Shown: positions 1 to 9,583, numbered from the stretch's first letter. The stretch: DNA of 64,000 bases from Pelagovum pacificum (GCF_016134045.1 NZ_CP065915.1:3290501-3354500); one strand, 5' to 3'. The notes: generated by a model from the sequence alone, not told the origin. A program made the numbers and translations.

Positions 1-702
1 GATCAGGTCGCGAACCCGCTCGAAGAAATCGTCGAACCTCGCGTCCTTGGCGACGTACTCGTCAACCGGACCGTCCCGCCCGGTGAGCCCGCGCAGCGAC
101 GGCTCCCAGTGCGGATTGCGCAGGAAGCGACAGTCGAACACGAGGTCGAGGCCGCGCGGCAGACCGCGCTTGTAGCTGAACGAGGTGACGCTCACCCCCA
201 TGCCGGAGCTCTGATCGGTCGCGTACCAGCCTTCGATCTCGTCGCGGAGGTCGTGGGGGCTGAGCGTCGAGGTATCGATGAGCACGTCCGCCCTGCCCCG
301 GATCGGCACCAGCAGGTCCCGCTCACGCAGAATGCCGGTCAACGGGGGATCGTTCGGGGCAAGCGGGTGGCGGCGGCGCGTCTCGGAGTAGCGGCGGACC
401 AGCGTGTCCTCGTCCGCATCGACATAGAGCACCTGCGCGTCGAGATCGGGTCGTCCGAAGAGGTTGTCGATCAGCTCATGGAACGCATCGGTGCTGAAAT
501 CGCGATTGCGCACGTCCACGCCCAGCGCGAGCGGACGCGACAGCGGCGGACCGTCCAGCAGCCGCGGCAGAAGGCCGATCGGCAGGTTGTCGATCACCTC
601 GTAGCCGAGATCCTCGAGAACATTGATACAGGTCGACCGTCCGGCCCCCGAGGGGCCGGTGACGAGGACGAGCCTCTGGATATGTTTCACACTATCGGTC
701 AT
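1..702 (-). CDS. rapZ: RNase adapter protein RapZ (3' end cut by window)
   Basis: P-loop nucleotide-binding protein of the RapZ/YvcJ family. In Enterobacteria RapZ guides RNase E to the GlmZ sRNA; in alphaproteobacteria the gene sits beside PTS-related genes and its target is less clear. The visible 234 codons start at the ATG at 702 and run off the left edge. Residues 16-23 form a Walker A loop GPSGAGRS, with Arg in place of the usual Lys, a substitution I associate with this family. A middle DVRNRDF stretch and the ETRRRHPL and [11 protein letters not shown] motifs are typical of RapZ. The ATG overlaps the stop of hprK by four bases (ATGA), so the two are probably translationally coupled. 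Only the C-terminal RNA-binding part is missing. Confidence 0.93.
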   Translation of the reverse strand, partial: MTDSVKHIQRLVLVTGPSGAGRSTCINVLEDLGYEVIDNLPIGLLPRLLDGPPLSRPLALGVDVRNRDFSTDAFHELIDNLFGRPDLDAQVLYVDADEDTLVRRYSETRRRHPLAPNDPPLTGILRERDLLVPIRGRADVLIDTSTLSPHDLRDEIEGWYATDQSSGMGVSVTSFSYKRGLPRGLDLVFDCRFLRNPHWEPSLRGLTGRDGPVDEYVAKDARFDDFFERVRDLI

Positions 703-1127
703 CTGTGTCGTGCGGCCTTCAGGTATTGAAGGATCGCGGGTGCGAAATGTCTGCCTTCCACGCGGAATATCAAGGGGATCTCAACGTCCAGCCACGCTAT
801 TGTGCGTTGTGGTGGCAGGCGCTCCGTCTCCTTCCGGTCGAGATCGACCGCCAGCGCGACCTTCGCCCCTGAAACCGACGCGGCGTAAAGCAGTCCGACA
901 CCGCGGGCCTCGATCAGCCCGCGCACCGGGCCCGCCGGTGCTGCCGTCAGGGTCCGGCCCGTCCGGGTCAGGCGCGTGCTGTCGTCCGCCACCAGCAATG
1001 CGCCGTAGGCCATCAGCTCGAGCGCGGTCGCGGACTTCCCCGATCCCGCGCGCCCGGTCAGGACGACGGCCCGGTTTGCTACCGTGACCGTCGTGGCGTG
1101 GAGGGTTGTGGTTGCCGCTCCCGCCAT
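699..1127 (-). CDS. hprK: HPr kinase/phosphorylase, short alphaproteobacterial form
   Basis: Phosphorylates HPr on serine to report metabolic state. The protein has 142 residues, about half of the Gram-positive enzyme: it lacks the N-terminal domain and keeps only the kinase domain, as is normal for alphaproteobacteria. The P-loop GRAGSGKS lies at residues 25-32, followed by LVADDSTRL and the [11 protein letters not shown] signature, which matches the HprK active-site region. The gene begins 8 bases after chvG stops and ends in an ATGA overlap with rapZ. The order chvI-chvG-hprK-rapZ is a known alphaproteobacterial block linking the ChvG/ChvI system with an incomplete PTS used for regulation instead of sugar uptake; the role here is inferred from that. 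Confidence 0.95.
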   Translation of the reverse strand: MAGAATTTLHATTVTVANRAVVLTGRAGSGKSATALELMAYGALLVADDSTRLTRTGRTLTAAPAGPVRGLIEARGVGLLYAASVSGAKVALAVDLDRKETERLPPQRTIAWLDVEIPLIFRVEGRHFAPAILQYLKAARHR

Positions 1128-1135
1128 CGGGCGCG

Positions 1136-2881
1136 TCAGACGGGGAGGCCGACGACGAACCGTGCGCCGAGTGGCTCGGAGGTCGGGTCGGCCTCGGTCG
1201 GGCGAATGTTCTCCGCCCAGATGACGCCGCCGTGCGCTTCGACGATCTGCTTGGAGATCGCGAGGCCAAGGCCTGAGTTGTTGCCGAAGTGCGTCGCCGG
1301 ACGCTCCGAGTAGAAGCGCTTGAAGATCTTGGTCAGCGCACCGTCGGGGATGCCGGGGCCGGTATCCTCGACAACGACCAGCACGCGGTTTTCGCGGCGG
1401 CGGGCCCAGAGCCGGATCGCATCACCATCCTCGCAGAAGGAAATGGCGTTCGTGATGAGGTTGACGAAGACCTGCGCCAGCCGCCCCTCGAGCCCGAGGA
1501 TGTCGATCGAGCCGGACGGCAGGTCCGTGATGAACTCGACCCCCTTGCTGTCCGCCTCGCGCCCCAGATGCTCACTGAGGTTGTTGAGCATGATTACGAG
1601 GTCGAAGCTCTCTTCCTCTTCCTTGACCAGTTCGGCGTCGAGGCGTGAGGCGTTGGAAATGTCGCTGACCAGCCGGTCGAGGCGCCGCACGTCGTGGTCG
1701 ATCACGTCGAGCAGCTTGGTCCGCTGGTCGTCGCGTTTTACCACGCGCAGCGTACCGACTGCGGAACGCAGTGAGGCGAGCGGGTTCTTGATCTCGTGCG
1801 CCACGTCGGCGGCGAATTGTTCGTTCCCTTCGATCCGGCCGTAGAGCGCGGAAACCATGCCGCGCAGCGCGCCGGACAACCGGCCGATTTCATCCGGTCG
1901 TGCGGTAAGATCGGGGATGCGGACCCGTCGGGGTGACATCTTGCGGGCGTTCTTGTCGCGGCCAAGCTCCGCCGCGGCGGCAAGGTCGGCGATCGGGTTG
2001 GCGATGGTCGAGGCGAGCATCAGCGACAGGCCGACGGAGACGACCATGCCGACGATGAACATCTGCAGAAGCTGCTCCCGCTCCCGCCGGACAAGCGCAT
2101 CGATCTCGCCGGCGGCAGAGACGACGGCCAGCACGCCGATGGCCTGCCCACCCTGCATGATCGGGGTCGTGGCGACGTAGGAGGTCCGGCCAGACGGGTC
2201 ATCATGCGCGCCCACGATGGTCTTGCCGGTCAGCGCCTCGTCGAGGTCCTCGCGCGCGACATCTTCCAGCGACTCTGGCGTCGACGTCATGTCCTGCGGC
2301 GACAGGAGGCCCGATATCGCGTTCCAGATGCGCGACAGAGTATCGGTGACGAAGGTGTTGCCGACGCTTTCGTCGAGGCCGACCACTTCCCGCTCTGGCG
2401 GGGGCGGCGTATCGAAGGTCGTCGCGACGAGCGTCTGGTCGGCATCGAAGACCAGAACCTCGACACCGTCGCGGCGGGAAATCGCGACGAGTGTTTCCTG
2501 CGCGTCCTGCCCCTCGTTCGCGGCGAGGTTTGGAATCTGGTCCTGCGGCAGCTGAACCTCAAAGAGGTTCGCCATCAGCTCGACGTCGCTGACGAGGCTC
2601 TGCGAGCGCTGGTAACCGAGGTTGTCGCGGGAGGGGTTCAGATACATCACCCCGGCGACCATGATGATCAGCGCCAGAAGGTTGAACGTGATGATCTTCC
2701 GCGCAAGGGGCGAATCCTTGAGCGCTAGGAAACCGCGCCGACGGCGGCTTTCCTGGAGTTCCTTTTCCGCCGTCGCGTCGGGGACGATCCAGTCATCCCC
2801 GAGCACGACATTCTCGGCCTCCCGCGCCGCACGGCGGACGGAGCCAAGATCGCGGACGTCGACATTCGAAGCCACGGTCAC
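1136..2881 (-). CDS. chvG: sensor histidine kinase ChvG (ExoS family)
   Basis: Membrane sensor kinase of the acid/envelope-stress two-component system ChvG/ChvI. 581 residues. A cytoplasmic N-terminal tail is followed by a first membrane segment (about 62-81), a periplasmic sensing domain, a second membrane segment (about 271-291) and a HAMP region. The phospho-accepting histidine is His362 in VAHEIKNPL. The ATPase part shows the N box (NLITNAISF), DTGPGIPDG, an F box (FKRFYSERP) and GLGLAISKQI. The start is a GTG at 2881, 18 bases after the chvI stop, so the two genes form one transcript. In rhizobia this system controls exopolysaccharide and acid response; its output in this organism cannot be read from the sequence. 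Confidence 0.95.
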   Translation of the reverse strand: MTVASNVDVRDLGSVRRAAREAENVVLGDDWIVPDATAEKELQESRRRRGFLALKDSPLARKIITFNLLALIIMVAGVMYLNPSRDNLGYQRSQSLVSDVELMANLFEVQLPQDQIPNLAANEGQDAQETLVAISRRDGVEVLVFDADQTLVATTFDTPPPPEREVVGLDESVGNTFVTDTLSRIWNAISGLLSPQDMTSTPESLEDVAREDLDEALTGKTIVGAHDDPSGRTSYVATTPIMQGGQAIGVLAVVSAAGEIDALVRREREQLLQMFIVGMVVSVGLSLMLASTIANPIADLAAAAELGRDKNARKMSPRRVRIPDLTARPDEIGRLSGALRGMVSALYGRIEGNEQFAADVAHEIKNPLASLRSAVGTLRVVKRDDQRTKLLDVIDHDVRRLDRLVSDISNASRLDAELVKEEEESFDLVIMLNNLSEHLGREADSKGVEFITDLPSGSIDILGLEGRLAQVFVNLITNAISFCEDGDAIRLWARRRENRVLVVVEDTGPGIPDGALTKIFKRFYSERPATHFGNNSGLGLAISKQIVEAHGGVIWAENIRPTEADPTSEPLGARFVVGLPV

Positions 2882-2899
2882 CGCCAGCTTCCCAAGGAA

Positions 2900-3601
2900 T
2901 TATTCCTCGTTGTAACGATAACCGATGCCGTAGAGCGTCTCGATCGCGGAAAACTCGTCATCCACCATCCGCATCTTCTTGCGAAGGCGCTTGATGTGGC
3001 TGTCGATGGTGCGATCGTCGACATAGACCTGATCGTCGTAGGCCACGTCCATCAGCTGATCGCGGGATTTCACGAAACCGGGGCGCTGTGCGAGAGCCTG
3101 AAGCAGCAGGAATTCCGTCACGGTCAGCGCGACGTCCTTGCCCTTCCACTTCACGGCGTGCCGCAGCGGGTCCATCGTCAGATGGCCGCGGGTCATGATC
3201 TTGTGCTCTTCCGTCTCTTCCGGAATGTCGCCCGAGATCGCGTCCTGACGGCGAAGCAGCGCGCGGATACGCTCGACCAGGAGGCGCTGGCTGAACGGCT
3301 TCTTGACGTAATCGTCGGCGCCCATGCGAAGGCCGAGCACTTCGTCGATCTCGTCATCCTTGGACGTCAGGAAGATGACCGGCATCGCGGACTTCTGGCG
3401 AAGACGCTGCAGCAGGTCCATTCCGTCCATCCGCGGCATCTTGATATCGAGCACGGCCATGTCGGGCATGCGCTTGTTGAAGGCGTCGAGCGCGGACTGG
3501 CCGTCGTTGTAGGTTTCGACCTCGAAGCCTTCAGCCTCGAGCGTCATGGAGACAGACGTCAGGATGTTCCTGTCGTCGTCAACAAGGGCGATTTTGGACA
3601 T
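2900..3601 (-). CDS. chvI: OmpR-type response regulator ChvI
   Basis: DNA-binding partner of ChvG. I chose the ATG at 3601 (233 residues) because the receiver domain begins there directly with the acidic pocket Asp8-Asp9-Asp10; an upstream in-frame start would add 27 polar residues not expected in this family. The phosphorylation site is Asp52 in [12 protein letters not shown], and the conserved Lys occurs in DDYVKKPFS. The C-terminal winged-helix domain contains [15 protein letters not shown]. An AGAGG-type ribosome site lies about a dozen bases upstream. It is divergent from pckA, with a roughly 300-base shared control region. Confidence 0.96.
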   Translation of the reverse strand: MSKIALVDDDRNILTSVSMTLEAEGFEVETYNDGQSALDAFNKRMPDMAVLDIKMPRMDGMDLLQRLRQKSAMPVIFLTSKDDEIDEVLGLRMGADDYVKKPFSQRLLVERIRALLRRQDAISGDIPEETEEHKIMTRGHLTMDPLRHAVKWKGKDVALTVTEFLLLQALAQRPGFVKSRDQLMDVAYDDQVYVDDRTIDSHIKRLRKKMRMVDDEFSAIETLYGIGYRYNEE

Positions 3602-3904
3602 GTCAGATGCTGCCTCTTCTGCTCTGGATCTGTTTTTGCCTGCTTTTTCGCAAGCTTCTGCTGAAAACCGGGAACGAATCAATCCCTCATGACGAATCTG
3701 ATGCCGCTGCGTGACCCATTTGCGCCGAAAAAGTGTTAATTCCGGCTAAAGCTGGACCGCCCGCAGGCATCGCTTCGCAGCGGTTGCGCTAACATGGCGG
3801 TGGTTGCGCTAACTGTGACAAACCCTCCTGTTCACACACAAATTTGCCATGCTATCGCGTTTGAAGCGGGGCAGTCCCGCGGCGATTTCGGGAGAGGAAG
3901 CGAA
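3602..3904. promoter_or_regulatory. chvI-pckA divergent intergenic region with a tandem 12-bp repeat
   Basis: This 303-base stretch separates two divergently transcribed genes and holds no credible ORF. The 12-mer GGTTGCGCTAAC occurs at 3782-3793 and again at 3802-3813, exactly 20 bases apart (two helical turns), about 95-120 bases before the pckA start. Such same-face tandem repeats are what a regulator binding site often looks like. Which protein binds is unknown. The ribosome site GGAGAGG lies just before the pckA ATG. Confidence 0.45.
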
Positions 3905-5503
3905 ATGGATCAAGGTCGCGTCGTTCCACGCATGACACTGGCAGAACAGGGCATCGCGGGTCTGAGCGAGGTCTATTACAACCTCTCCGAAGACGAACTG
4001 GTGAAGACCGCAGTCTCCCGCGGCGAAGGGACGCTCGGCAAGGGCGGCACGCTGCTGGTCACTACCGGCAAGTACACGGGCCGCTCGCCGCTCGACAAGC
4101 ACGTGGTGCGCAGCGCGACCACGGAAGAGACGATCTGGTGGGACAACAACCGCCCAATGTCCGAAGCCGGGTTCGACGCGCTTCACGCCGACATGATCGC
4201 CCACATGGCCGGGGGGGACTTCTGGGTGCAGGACCTCTACGGCGGTGCCGATCCCGCGCACCGGCTGGATGTCCGCGTGGTGACCGAGCTCGCCTGGCAC
4301 TCGCTGTTCATCCGGCACATGCTGCGCCGCCCGCCCGAGGACGAGCTCGAGGGGTTCACGCCGGACTTCACCATCATCAACTGCCCGTCCTTCAAGGCCG
4401 ACCCCGAGCGGCATGATTGCCGGTCCGACACCGTCATCACGATCAACATCGACAAGAAGCTGATCCTGATCGCTGGCACCGAATACGCCGGCGAGAACAA
4501 GAAGTCGGTCTTCACCCTGCTGAACTACCTTCTGCCCGAGAAGGGCGTGATGGCGATGCACTGCTCCGCCAACCACGCCCGGGGCAACCCGGTCGACAGC
4601 GCCGTGTTCTTCGGCCTGTCGGGAACCGGCAAGACGACGCTCTCCGCCGACCCGGCCCGCACGCTGATCGGCGATGACGAGCACGGCTGGTCCGATCGCG
4701 GTATCTTCAACTTCGAGGGCGGGTGCTACGCCAAGACCATCGGCCTCGACCCCGAGGCCGAGCCGGAAATCTACGCGACCTGCTCGATGCCTGGCACCGT
4801 GATCGAGAATATGGTGTTCGACCCCGAGACGCTCGAGCTCGACTTCGAGGACGACAGCCTGACCGCCAACATGCGTTGCGCTTACCCGCTCGAGGCGATC
4901 CCAAACGCGTCCGAGACGGCGCTCGGCGGGCATCCGAAGAACATCATCATGCTGACCTGCGACGCATTCGGGGTGTTGCCGCCGATCTCGCGCCTCACGC
5001 CGGCGCAGGCGATGTACCACTTCCTGTCGGGGTTCACCGCCAAGGTCGCCGGGACCGAGCGCGGCGTGACCGAACCGACGCCGACCTTCTCCACCTGTTT
5101 CGGTGCGCCCTTCATGCCGCGCCGACCGGAAGTCTACGGCAACCTGCTGCGCGAGAAGATCGCGCGGCACGGCGCGACCTGCTGGCTGGTGAACACTGGC
5201 TGGACAGGCGGAGCCTTCGGCACGGGATCGCGGATGCCGATCCGGGCCACCCGTGCGCTGCTGACTGCCGCACTGGATGGTTCGCTCGCAGAGGGACAGT
5301 TCCGCAAGGATCCGCACTTCGGCTTCGACGTGCCGGTGATGGTCGACGGTGTCGACGAAACCCTGCTGGACCCACGTCAGACGTGGGCCGATCCGGATGC
5401 CTATGACAAGGCCGCGCGGCGGCTCGTGGAAATGTTCGCCGAAAACTTTGCGCAGTATGTTCCGTTCATCGACGAAGATGTGAAGGCGATCGCAATAGGT
5501 TAG
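3905..5503 (+). CDS. pckA: phosphoenolpyruvate carboxykinase (ATP)
   Basis: Converts oxaloacetate plus ATP to phosphoenolpyruvate, the entry step of gluconeogenesis from organic acids. 532 residues, the normal length for the ATP-dependent family. The kinase loop [11 protein letters not shown] lies near residue 240, followed by GDDEHGW (metal and substrate binding); TGKYTGRSP near the N-terminus and [10 protein letters not shown] near the C-terminus are family signatures. The ATG at 3905 is preceded by GGAGAGG; an in-frame start further upstream would add 37 unsupported residues. Its position divergent from chvI/chvG/hprK is conserved in alphaproteobacteria and suggests joint control of gluconeogenesis and envelope stress. 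Confidence 0.97.
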   Translation: MDQGRVVPRMTLAEQGIAGLSEVYYNLSEDELVKTAVSRGEGTLGKGGTLLVTTGKYTGRSPLDKHVVRSATTEETIWWDNNRPMSEAGFDALHADMIAHMAGGDFWVQDLYGGADPAHRLDVRVVTELAWHSLFIRHMLRRPPEDELEGFTPDFTIINCPSFKADPERHDCRSDTVITINIDKKLILIAGTEYAGENKKSVFTLLNYLLPEKGVMAMHCSANHARGNPVDSAVFFGLSGTGKTTLSADPARTLIGDDEHGWSDRGIFNFEGGCYAKTIGLDPEAEPEIYATCSMPGTVIENMVFDPETLELDFEDDSLTANMRCAYPLEAIPNASETALGGHPKNIIMLTCDAFGVLPPISRLTPAQAMYHFLSGFTAKVAGTERGVTEPTPTFSTCFGAPFMPRRPEVYGNLLREKIARHGATCWLVNTGWTGGAFGTGSRMPIRATRALLTAALDGSLAEGQFRKDPHFGFDVPVMVDGVDETLLDPRQTWADPDAYDKAARRLVEMFAENFAQYVPFIDEDVKAIAIG

Positions 5504-5550
5504 AAGCGACCTTTCGAAGACGGCAGATGGTTCCACCAAATCCCGTACTT

Positions 5551-5575
5551 TTTTTGGCGGAACTCCGCCGAAAAA
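5551..5575. terminator. weak hairpin between pckA and the PRC-barrel gene
   Basis: A small GGCGG-AACT-CCGCC hairpin (5557-5570) is flanked by a T run on its left and an A run on its right. For pckA the U-tract is on the wrong side, so intrinsic termination on the plus strand is doubtful; no other terminator candidate is visible after pckA. Confidence 0.3.
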
Positions 5576-5620
5576 CCCGTTGTTGGGCGTTCAGAAGTTC
5601 AACAAATCGGGAGTTTGAAC

Positions 5621-7510
5621 ATGAGTACGTCCGGCAAGGCACTGCGCCTGACCACGGCGACTGCGCTTACCCTCAGCATGGCGTCAGTCGCCTCGGCGCA
5701 GACGACCATCCGTCTCAACGACGACGTGGTCGCAAACCTGTCCTCGGAATGCCAGGACCTCGCGGGAGAGGTTGAAGCAGCCGGGAACACCATCCCCGAA
5801 GATATCGGGCAAGATGTGATCGCTGCGCTGAACGCCGACGACGCTCAGGCCTGTGACAACTTCCGCGTGACGCTGACCGAGGGCGAGAGCACCGGTGGCG
5901 AAGACAGCACCGACCAGGCGAATGCCTCGGACGAGGCCTCCGACGCCACAGCGGAAGAAGGGGCGACCGAAGAAGCTGACGCGTCCGGTGACATGACCGA
6001 CGAAGAGTCGACCGAAGAGGCCGACGCTTCGGGGGACATGGCCGAGCAAGAGCCGACCGAAGAAGCCGACGCTTCTGGCGACATGACCGACGAAGAGGCG
6101 ACCGAAGAAGCCGGCGCGTCTGGTGACATGGTCGAAGAAGAGCCAACCGAAGAAGCCGACGCTTCCGGTGACATGGCCGAAGAAGAGCCGACCGAGGAAG
6201 CCGAAGCGTCCGGTGACATGACCGACGAAGAAGCGACCGAAGAAGCCGACGCTTCCGGCGACATGTCCGACGAAGAAGCGACCGAAGAAGCCGACGCTTC
6301 CGACGACATGACCGACGAAGAGGCGACCGAAGAAGCCGACGCCTCCGGTGACATGACCGAAGAAGAGCCGACCGAAGAGGCCAGCGCTTCCGACACCGAC
6401 ACTGCGACAGACAGCGAGACCGAGTCCGCCGAAGTCACCGAAGAAGTTGAGGTCGCCGAGGAAGCCGTGATCGAAGGCGAAGCCGTCGTCCGCGTGCCCC
6501 AGCCGGAAGTCGACGTTCAGGTGCCGCCGGCAGAGGTCACCGTGTCGACCGAACATCCGTCGGTCAGCGTCAACCAGCAGCCTTCGCAAATCGAGGTTCG
6601 CCAGGAACAGCCGACGATCTCCGTCGAAATCCCCGAACTGATCGTCCGCGTGGAGATCCCCGCTCCGACGATCTACGTTCAGACGCCCGATCCCGAGGTG
6701 AACGTCCAAAGCACACAGCCGAACGTCGAAGTGTCGCAGGGCGAGCCCGAAGTCACCGTGCGCCAGCCGGCGCCCGAGCTTGACGTCGATCTTGGTGTAG
6801 CCGAGGCCGATAACGCCGACGCGACCGAAGAAGAGCAGCCGACTGCCGAAGCGGACGCCTCGGAAAACGGCTCCAGCGCAGCGACCGAAGTTACCGGCGA
6901 TGTCGAGACGCAGGACGACGGCGAAGGCCCGCAGGTGGTGTTCGAGCAGGCCGAGGGCGAGCCGGAGATCGAAATGACCTCCGCCGATCCCGAGGTGACC
7001 TATTCGGGTGCCGAGCCGAACATCAACGTGACCTTCACCGAGGACCCCTCGGTCGAGATCGCCAATGTCGGTGAAGCGAACGTCGTCTACGAAACGGCGG
7101 AAGAGCGTGAGCAGCGCCGTCAGCAGGACGCCAGCGCCACCGGAACCGAAGAGGGTGAAGCCGCGTCCGGCGAGAGCGAGGCTGCCGATGCCGGGTCGGA
7201 GGCTGAAGGTCAGTCCGACGTCACCATCGCCGACCTGATGGGCAAGGAAGTCATGTCGGCCGAAGGCGAAAGCCTCGGCGAGGCGCAGGACTTCGTGGCC
7301 TATGAAGGTCAGGTGCTGATGATCCTCGGCGACGGCGAAGCGCTCGGCATGTCCGGCTCCAACGTCGGCATTCCGCTCGGCTCCGTCATCTACGGCGAGG
7401 AAGAGCTGACGCTCACCGAGCTCGATGAAGAGGCGATGCAGATCGCCGAATCCTACGAGTACGACGAAGCGGATGCGGTCGATCCGTCGACCAGCGTTCA
7501 GCCGCAGTAA
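5621..7510 (+). CDS. secreted acidic-repeat protein with C-terminal PRC-barrel domain
   Basis: 629-residue exported protein of unknown role. The ATG at 5621 has a GGGAG site eight bases upstream; a TTG two codons earlier is less likely. Residues 1 to about 28 form a signal peptide ending ASVASA. A short domain with two cysteines (SSECQDL, DAQACDNF) follows. Residues 117-251 are nine exact-length 15-residue units of the type EEADASGDMTDEEAT, extremely acidic and probably disordered. About 287-393 is a run of short alternating units (PEVDVQV, PSVSVN, PTISVEI, PEVNVQ) that look like a repetitive beta structure. Residues about 533-600 (DLMGKEVMSAEGESLGEAQD, IPLGSVIYGEEE) match a PRC-barrel. It lies behind pckA and ends in a strong terminator, so it is probably monocistronic. 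Confidence 0.85.
   Translation: MSTSGKALRLTTATALTLSMASVASAQTTIRLNDDVVANLSSECQDLAGEVEAAGNTIPEDIGQDVIAALNADDAQACDNFRVTLTEGESTGGEDSTDQANASDEASDATAEEGATEEADASGDMTDEESTEEADASGDMAEQEPTEEADASGDMTDEEATEEAGASGDMVEEEPTEEADASGDMAEEEPTEEAEASGDMTDEEATEEADASGDMSDEEATEEADASDDMTDEEATEEADASGDMTEEEPTEEASASDTDTATDSETESAEVTEEVEVAEEAVIEGEAVVRVPQPEVDVQVPPAEVTVSTEHPSVSVNQQPSQIEVRQEQPTISVEIPELIVRVEIPAPTIYVQTPDPEVNVQSTQPNVEVSQGEPEVTVRQPAPELDVDLGVAEADNADATEEEQPTAEADASENGSSAATEVTGDVETQDDGEGPQVVFEQAEGEPEIEMTSADPEVTYSGAEPNINVTFTEDPSVEIANVGEANVVYETAEEREQRRQQDASATGTEEGEAASGESEAADAGSEAEGQSDVTIADLMGKEVMSAEGESLGEAQDFVAYEGQVLMILGDGEALGMSGSNVGIPLGSVIYGEEELTLTELDEEAMQIAESYEYDEADAVDPSTSVQPQ
5969..6373 (+). repeat. nine tandem 45-bp coding repeats
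   Basis: Nine consecutive 45-base units, all in frame and without length variation, encode the 15-residue pattern EEAxASGDMxxEExT. A tenth, broken unit (EEASAS) follows. Units differ at few positions (T/A/V/S after Met; A/P/S before the final T) and partly by synonymous changes, which suggests duplication followed by selection for charge. The count is likely to vary between strains. Confidence 0.95.
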
Positions 7511-7534
7511 TCACGACTGCTTCGAGATGAATAC

Positions 7535-7565
7535 GGGCGGGCGCTTCGGCGCCCGCCCCTTTTTC
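7535..7565 (+). terminator. intrinsic terminator of the PRC-barrel gene
   Basis: A perfect 10-bp stem GGGCGGGCGC / GCGCCCGCCC with a TTCG loop is followed by CTTTTTC, 24 bases after the stop codon. Confidence 0.9.
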
Positions 7566-7680
7566 GTGCGTGCCATTGGCGTTCACTTTCGGCCCGATTT
7601 CCCGAGAGGCGATTGACATGCAGGGCGGGGATGGCAGGCTTCGGCCAGCCGTCCCCGCCCGTCGCATTCCAGAGGTCGCC

Positions 7681-8226
7681 ATGCTCCACCTTCGTGCCCT
7701 GCTTCTTCTGGCGTTGCCGGTGCCTGTGCTTGCGCAGGAAGCGGAGTCACCGCTCACGGTCGGGCCGATGATACGCTCCGCCAAGATCGGCATCTTCTGC
7801 GCGCCGGAAATTTTCGAGACGACCCCTGCACCGGACACGATCGCCGGAACCACGAATGTGGTCGTCGACGAGGTCCCGTTCCTGTCGGACTCCCACATCG
7901 TGCCGGCGGTCCTCGACGTCGGGTTCGGGATCAAGTCCTACGCGAAGGGGGACGTCGAGCTGACCGGTGTGACCGTGATCGTTACCCATCCGCCCGTCGG
8001 ACCCGACGGCGTGCAACGCGAAAGCTACCAGACCACGATCTTCAGCTCCCGCGTCTCGCAGACGCTGTTCCAGTTCGATTATGAGTACGAGCTGGTCACC
8101 GGCCCCTGGACCCTCGAAGCGATCCACCAGGGGGAGACCCTTTTCAGCGCGACGTTTGAGGTGGTGGAGCCCGGGATGGTCCCCGAGCTTGCCGAGGCCT
8201 GCAACTACGCCAGCCTGCTCAGCTGA
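7681..8226 (+). CDS. exported DUF3859-like protein
   Basis: 181-residue protein of unknown function. The ATG at 7681 gives a clean signal peptide (LRALLLLALPVPVLAQ); upstream in-frame starts would place charged residues before it. The mature part is a single beta-rich domain with GIFCAP near its start, KSYAKGDVELTGVTV in the middle and GPWTLEAIHQGETLFSATFEV at the end, a layout resembling immunoglobulin-like folds and the DUF3859 family; the family match is from memory and moderate. A cysteine pair (IFCAP, EACNY) could form a disulfide in the periplasm. The gene is convergent with the TauE/SafE permease, three bases apart. Confidence 0.7.
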   Translation: MLHLRALLLLALPVPVLAQEAESPLTVGPMIRSAKIGIFCAPEIFETTPAPDTIAGTTNVVVDEVPFLSDSHIVPAVLDVGFGIKSYAKGDVELTGVTVIVTHPPVGPDGVQRESYQTTIFSSRVSQTLFQFDYEYELVTGPWTLEAIHQGETLFSATFEVVEPGMVPELAEACNYASLLS

Positions 8227-8229
8227 GGG

Positions 8230-8994
8230 TCAGCCCAGCAGACCGCGGCGGACGAGGTTCAGCCCTGCGACGACGAGCACGACGAGTGTCACCTTGCGAA
8301 AAACGCTCTGATCGACGCGGTCGTGGAGCCTGAGCCCGATCCACATGCCGACCATCGCCGGCACGATCATGAAGAGTGACAGCGGCAGCGTCGCCGCGCT
8401 CAGGATGCCTGACTGCAGATGCGCGCCGAACAGCGCGACCGCGCCGAGACCGTAGATCACGCCCTGCACCCGCATCTGTTCCTGCTTGGGCGTGTCGAGC
8501 GCGGTGAGGTAGGCCACCGTCGGCGGCCCCCAGACGCCGGACATGCCGCCGACGAACCCGGCGAAAGCACCGATCCCGGCCTCCACCCGCATCGAGCGGT
8601 TTGCGAGCTTCGGCGACCACCCCGCCAGCAGCATGATCGCGAAAAGGCTGATCGGCACGCCGATCATCAGGAACAGCACGTGCTGCGGCAGGACGGCAAC
8701 CAGCTGCGCGGACGCCACCAGGAGCACGAACCCGACGCCGAGGAACACCCGATACCGCCGGACGGAGGCCCAGGCCTCGCGCCAGCCTTGCCGCAGCGCC
8801 TGCACGCCGTTCGTCATCAGCGTCGGCAGGATCAGCGCCGCGAGTGCGAGGTCCGGCGCCATCACCGTGGAGAGGCCGGAAATCATGATCATCGGCATCG
8901 CGAAGCCGACCATCCCCTTGATCGTTCCCGCCAGCAGCCCGACGAGAATGGCGAGCGCAAAGGTCGCTGGGGGAAGTGAGACGAGCCAGTCCAT
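8230..8994 (-). CDS. TauE/SafE family permease (anion exporter)
   Basis: 254-residue inner-membrane protein with about eight hydrophobic segments. The family comprises sulfite, sulfoacetate and other organosulfur-anion exporters, as well as uptake members; the substrate here is unknown. The repeated family motif appears as VGLLAGTIKGMVGFAMPM in the first half and GAFAGFVGGMSGVWGPPTVAYL in the second. I chose the ATG at 8994 because translation then begins just before the first membrane segment; an upstream start would add 18 polar residues. No neighbouring sulfur-metabolism genes give further context. Confidence 0.85.
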   Translation of the reverse strand: MDWLVSLPPATFALAILVGLLAGTIKGMVGFAMPMIMISGLSTVMAPDLALAALILPTLMTNGVQALRQGWREAWASVRRYRVFLGVGFVLLVASAQLVAVLPQHVLFLMIGVPISLFAIMLLAGWSPKLANRSMRVEAGIGAFAGFVGGMSGVWGPPTVAYLTALDTPKQEQMRVQGVIYGLGAVALFGAHLQSGILSAATLPLSLFMIVPAMVGMWIGLRLHDRVDQSVFRKVTLVVLVVAGLNLVRRGLLG

Positions 8995-9190
8995 CGCTCT
9001 GCCTTTCGCAAATCGTCCCCACGCGGGACGCCCTGCGTCATGGATCATTCCGCGGCGGGGATCAAACCTCGATCAAGCGGCGTCCGGCGCCAGCATCGTC
9101 GCCGTTCACGAAAAAGAATGCGCCCGGCACCCTGCCGGACGTTGCGAATTCCGGCCCAAGGCTACAGTCTCCGCCGGCGGGAGAACTTTA

Positions 9191-9583
9191 ATGCGTTTCA
9201 TCTTGATACTTTCGATACTTCTCGGGCTGTCGGCCTGCGGGCGACGCGCGGAGCCGATCGCCCCGGTCCAATATTGGCAGCTCGCCAGCATCGGGGGTGT
9301 GCCGTTCGCGGCACCGGCAACGCTCGGTCTCGGCATCGACAGCTATACCGGTCGCGGCCCCTGCAACAGCTTCTCGGGGGCGCTGTCGCGCACGCCCTTC
9401 CCGACGCTCACCTTCTCCCCGCCCGAGACGACCCGCGCGTCCTGCGCGTCGCTGGCGTTGGAGCAGCTTTACCTGGGCCACCTGCAGCAGGTGAATTCGA
9501 CCATTGTCCGGCCGAACGAACTGGTGCTTGTGACGTCGACGGGCGTGCAGCTGCGCTTCGTTCAGGTCGCCGGCGCTCCCTAA
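9191..9583 (+). CDS. META-domain lipoprotein (HslJ-like)
   Basis: 130-residue outer- or inner-membrane lipoprotein. The N-terminus [13 protein letters not shown] is a lipobox, so the mature protein would start at Cys18. The rest resembles the META/HslJ domain: [17 protein letters not shown], and [21 protein letters not shown]. In E. coli HslJ-type proteins are linked to stress and drug resistance; the role here is unknown. A GGGAG site precedes the ATG. The stop overlaps the convergent recO stop by four bases. Confidence 0.8.
   Translation: MRFILILSILLGLSACGRRAEPIAPVQYWQLASIGGVPFAAPATLGLGIDSYTGRGPCNSFSGALSRTPFPTLTFSPPETTRASCASLALEQLYLGHLQQVNSTIVRPNELVLVTSTGVQLRFVQVAGAP

Noticed and set aside
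3809..5539. 576-codon minus-strand open frame across pckA
   Set aside because: Antisense shadow of a fully recognisable PckA; GC-rich codon structure leaves the opposite strand open, and the product resembles no protein.
5969..6373. Tandem 45-bp repeats as a mobile or CRISPR-like array
   Set aside because: All units stay in one coding frame and encode a consistent acidic peptide, so they are a coding repeat.
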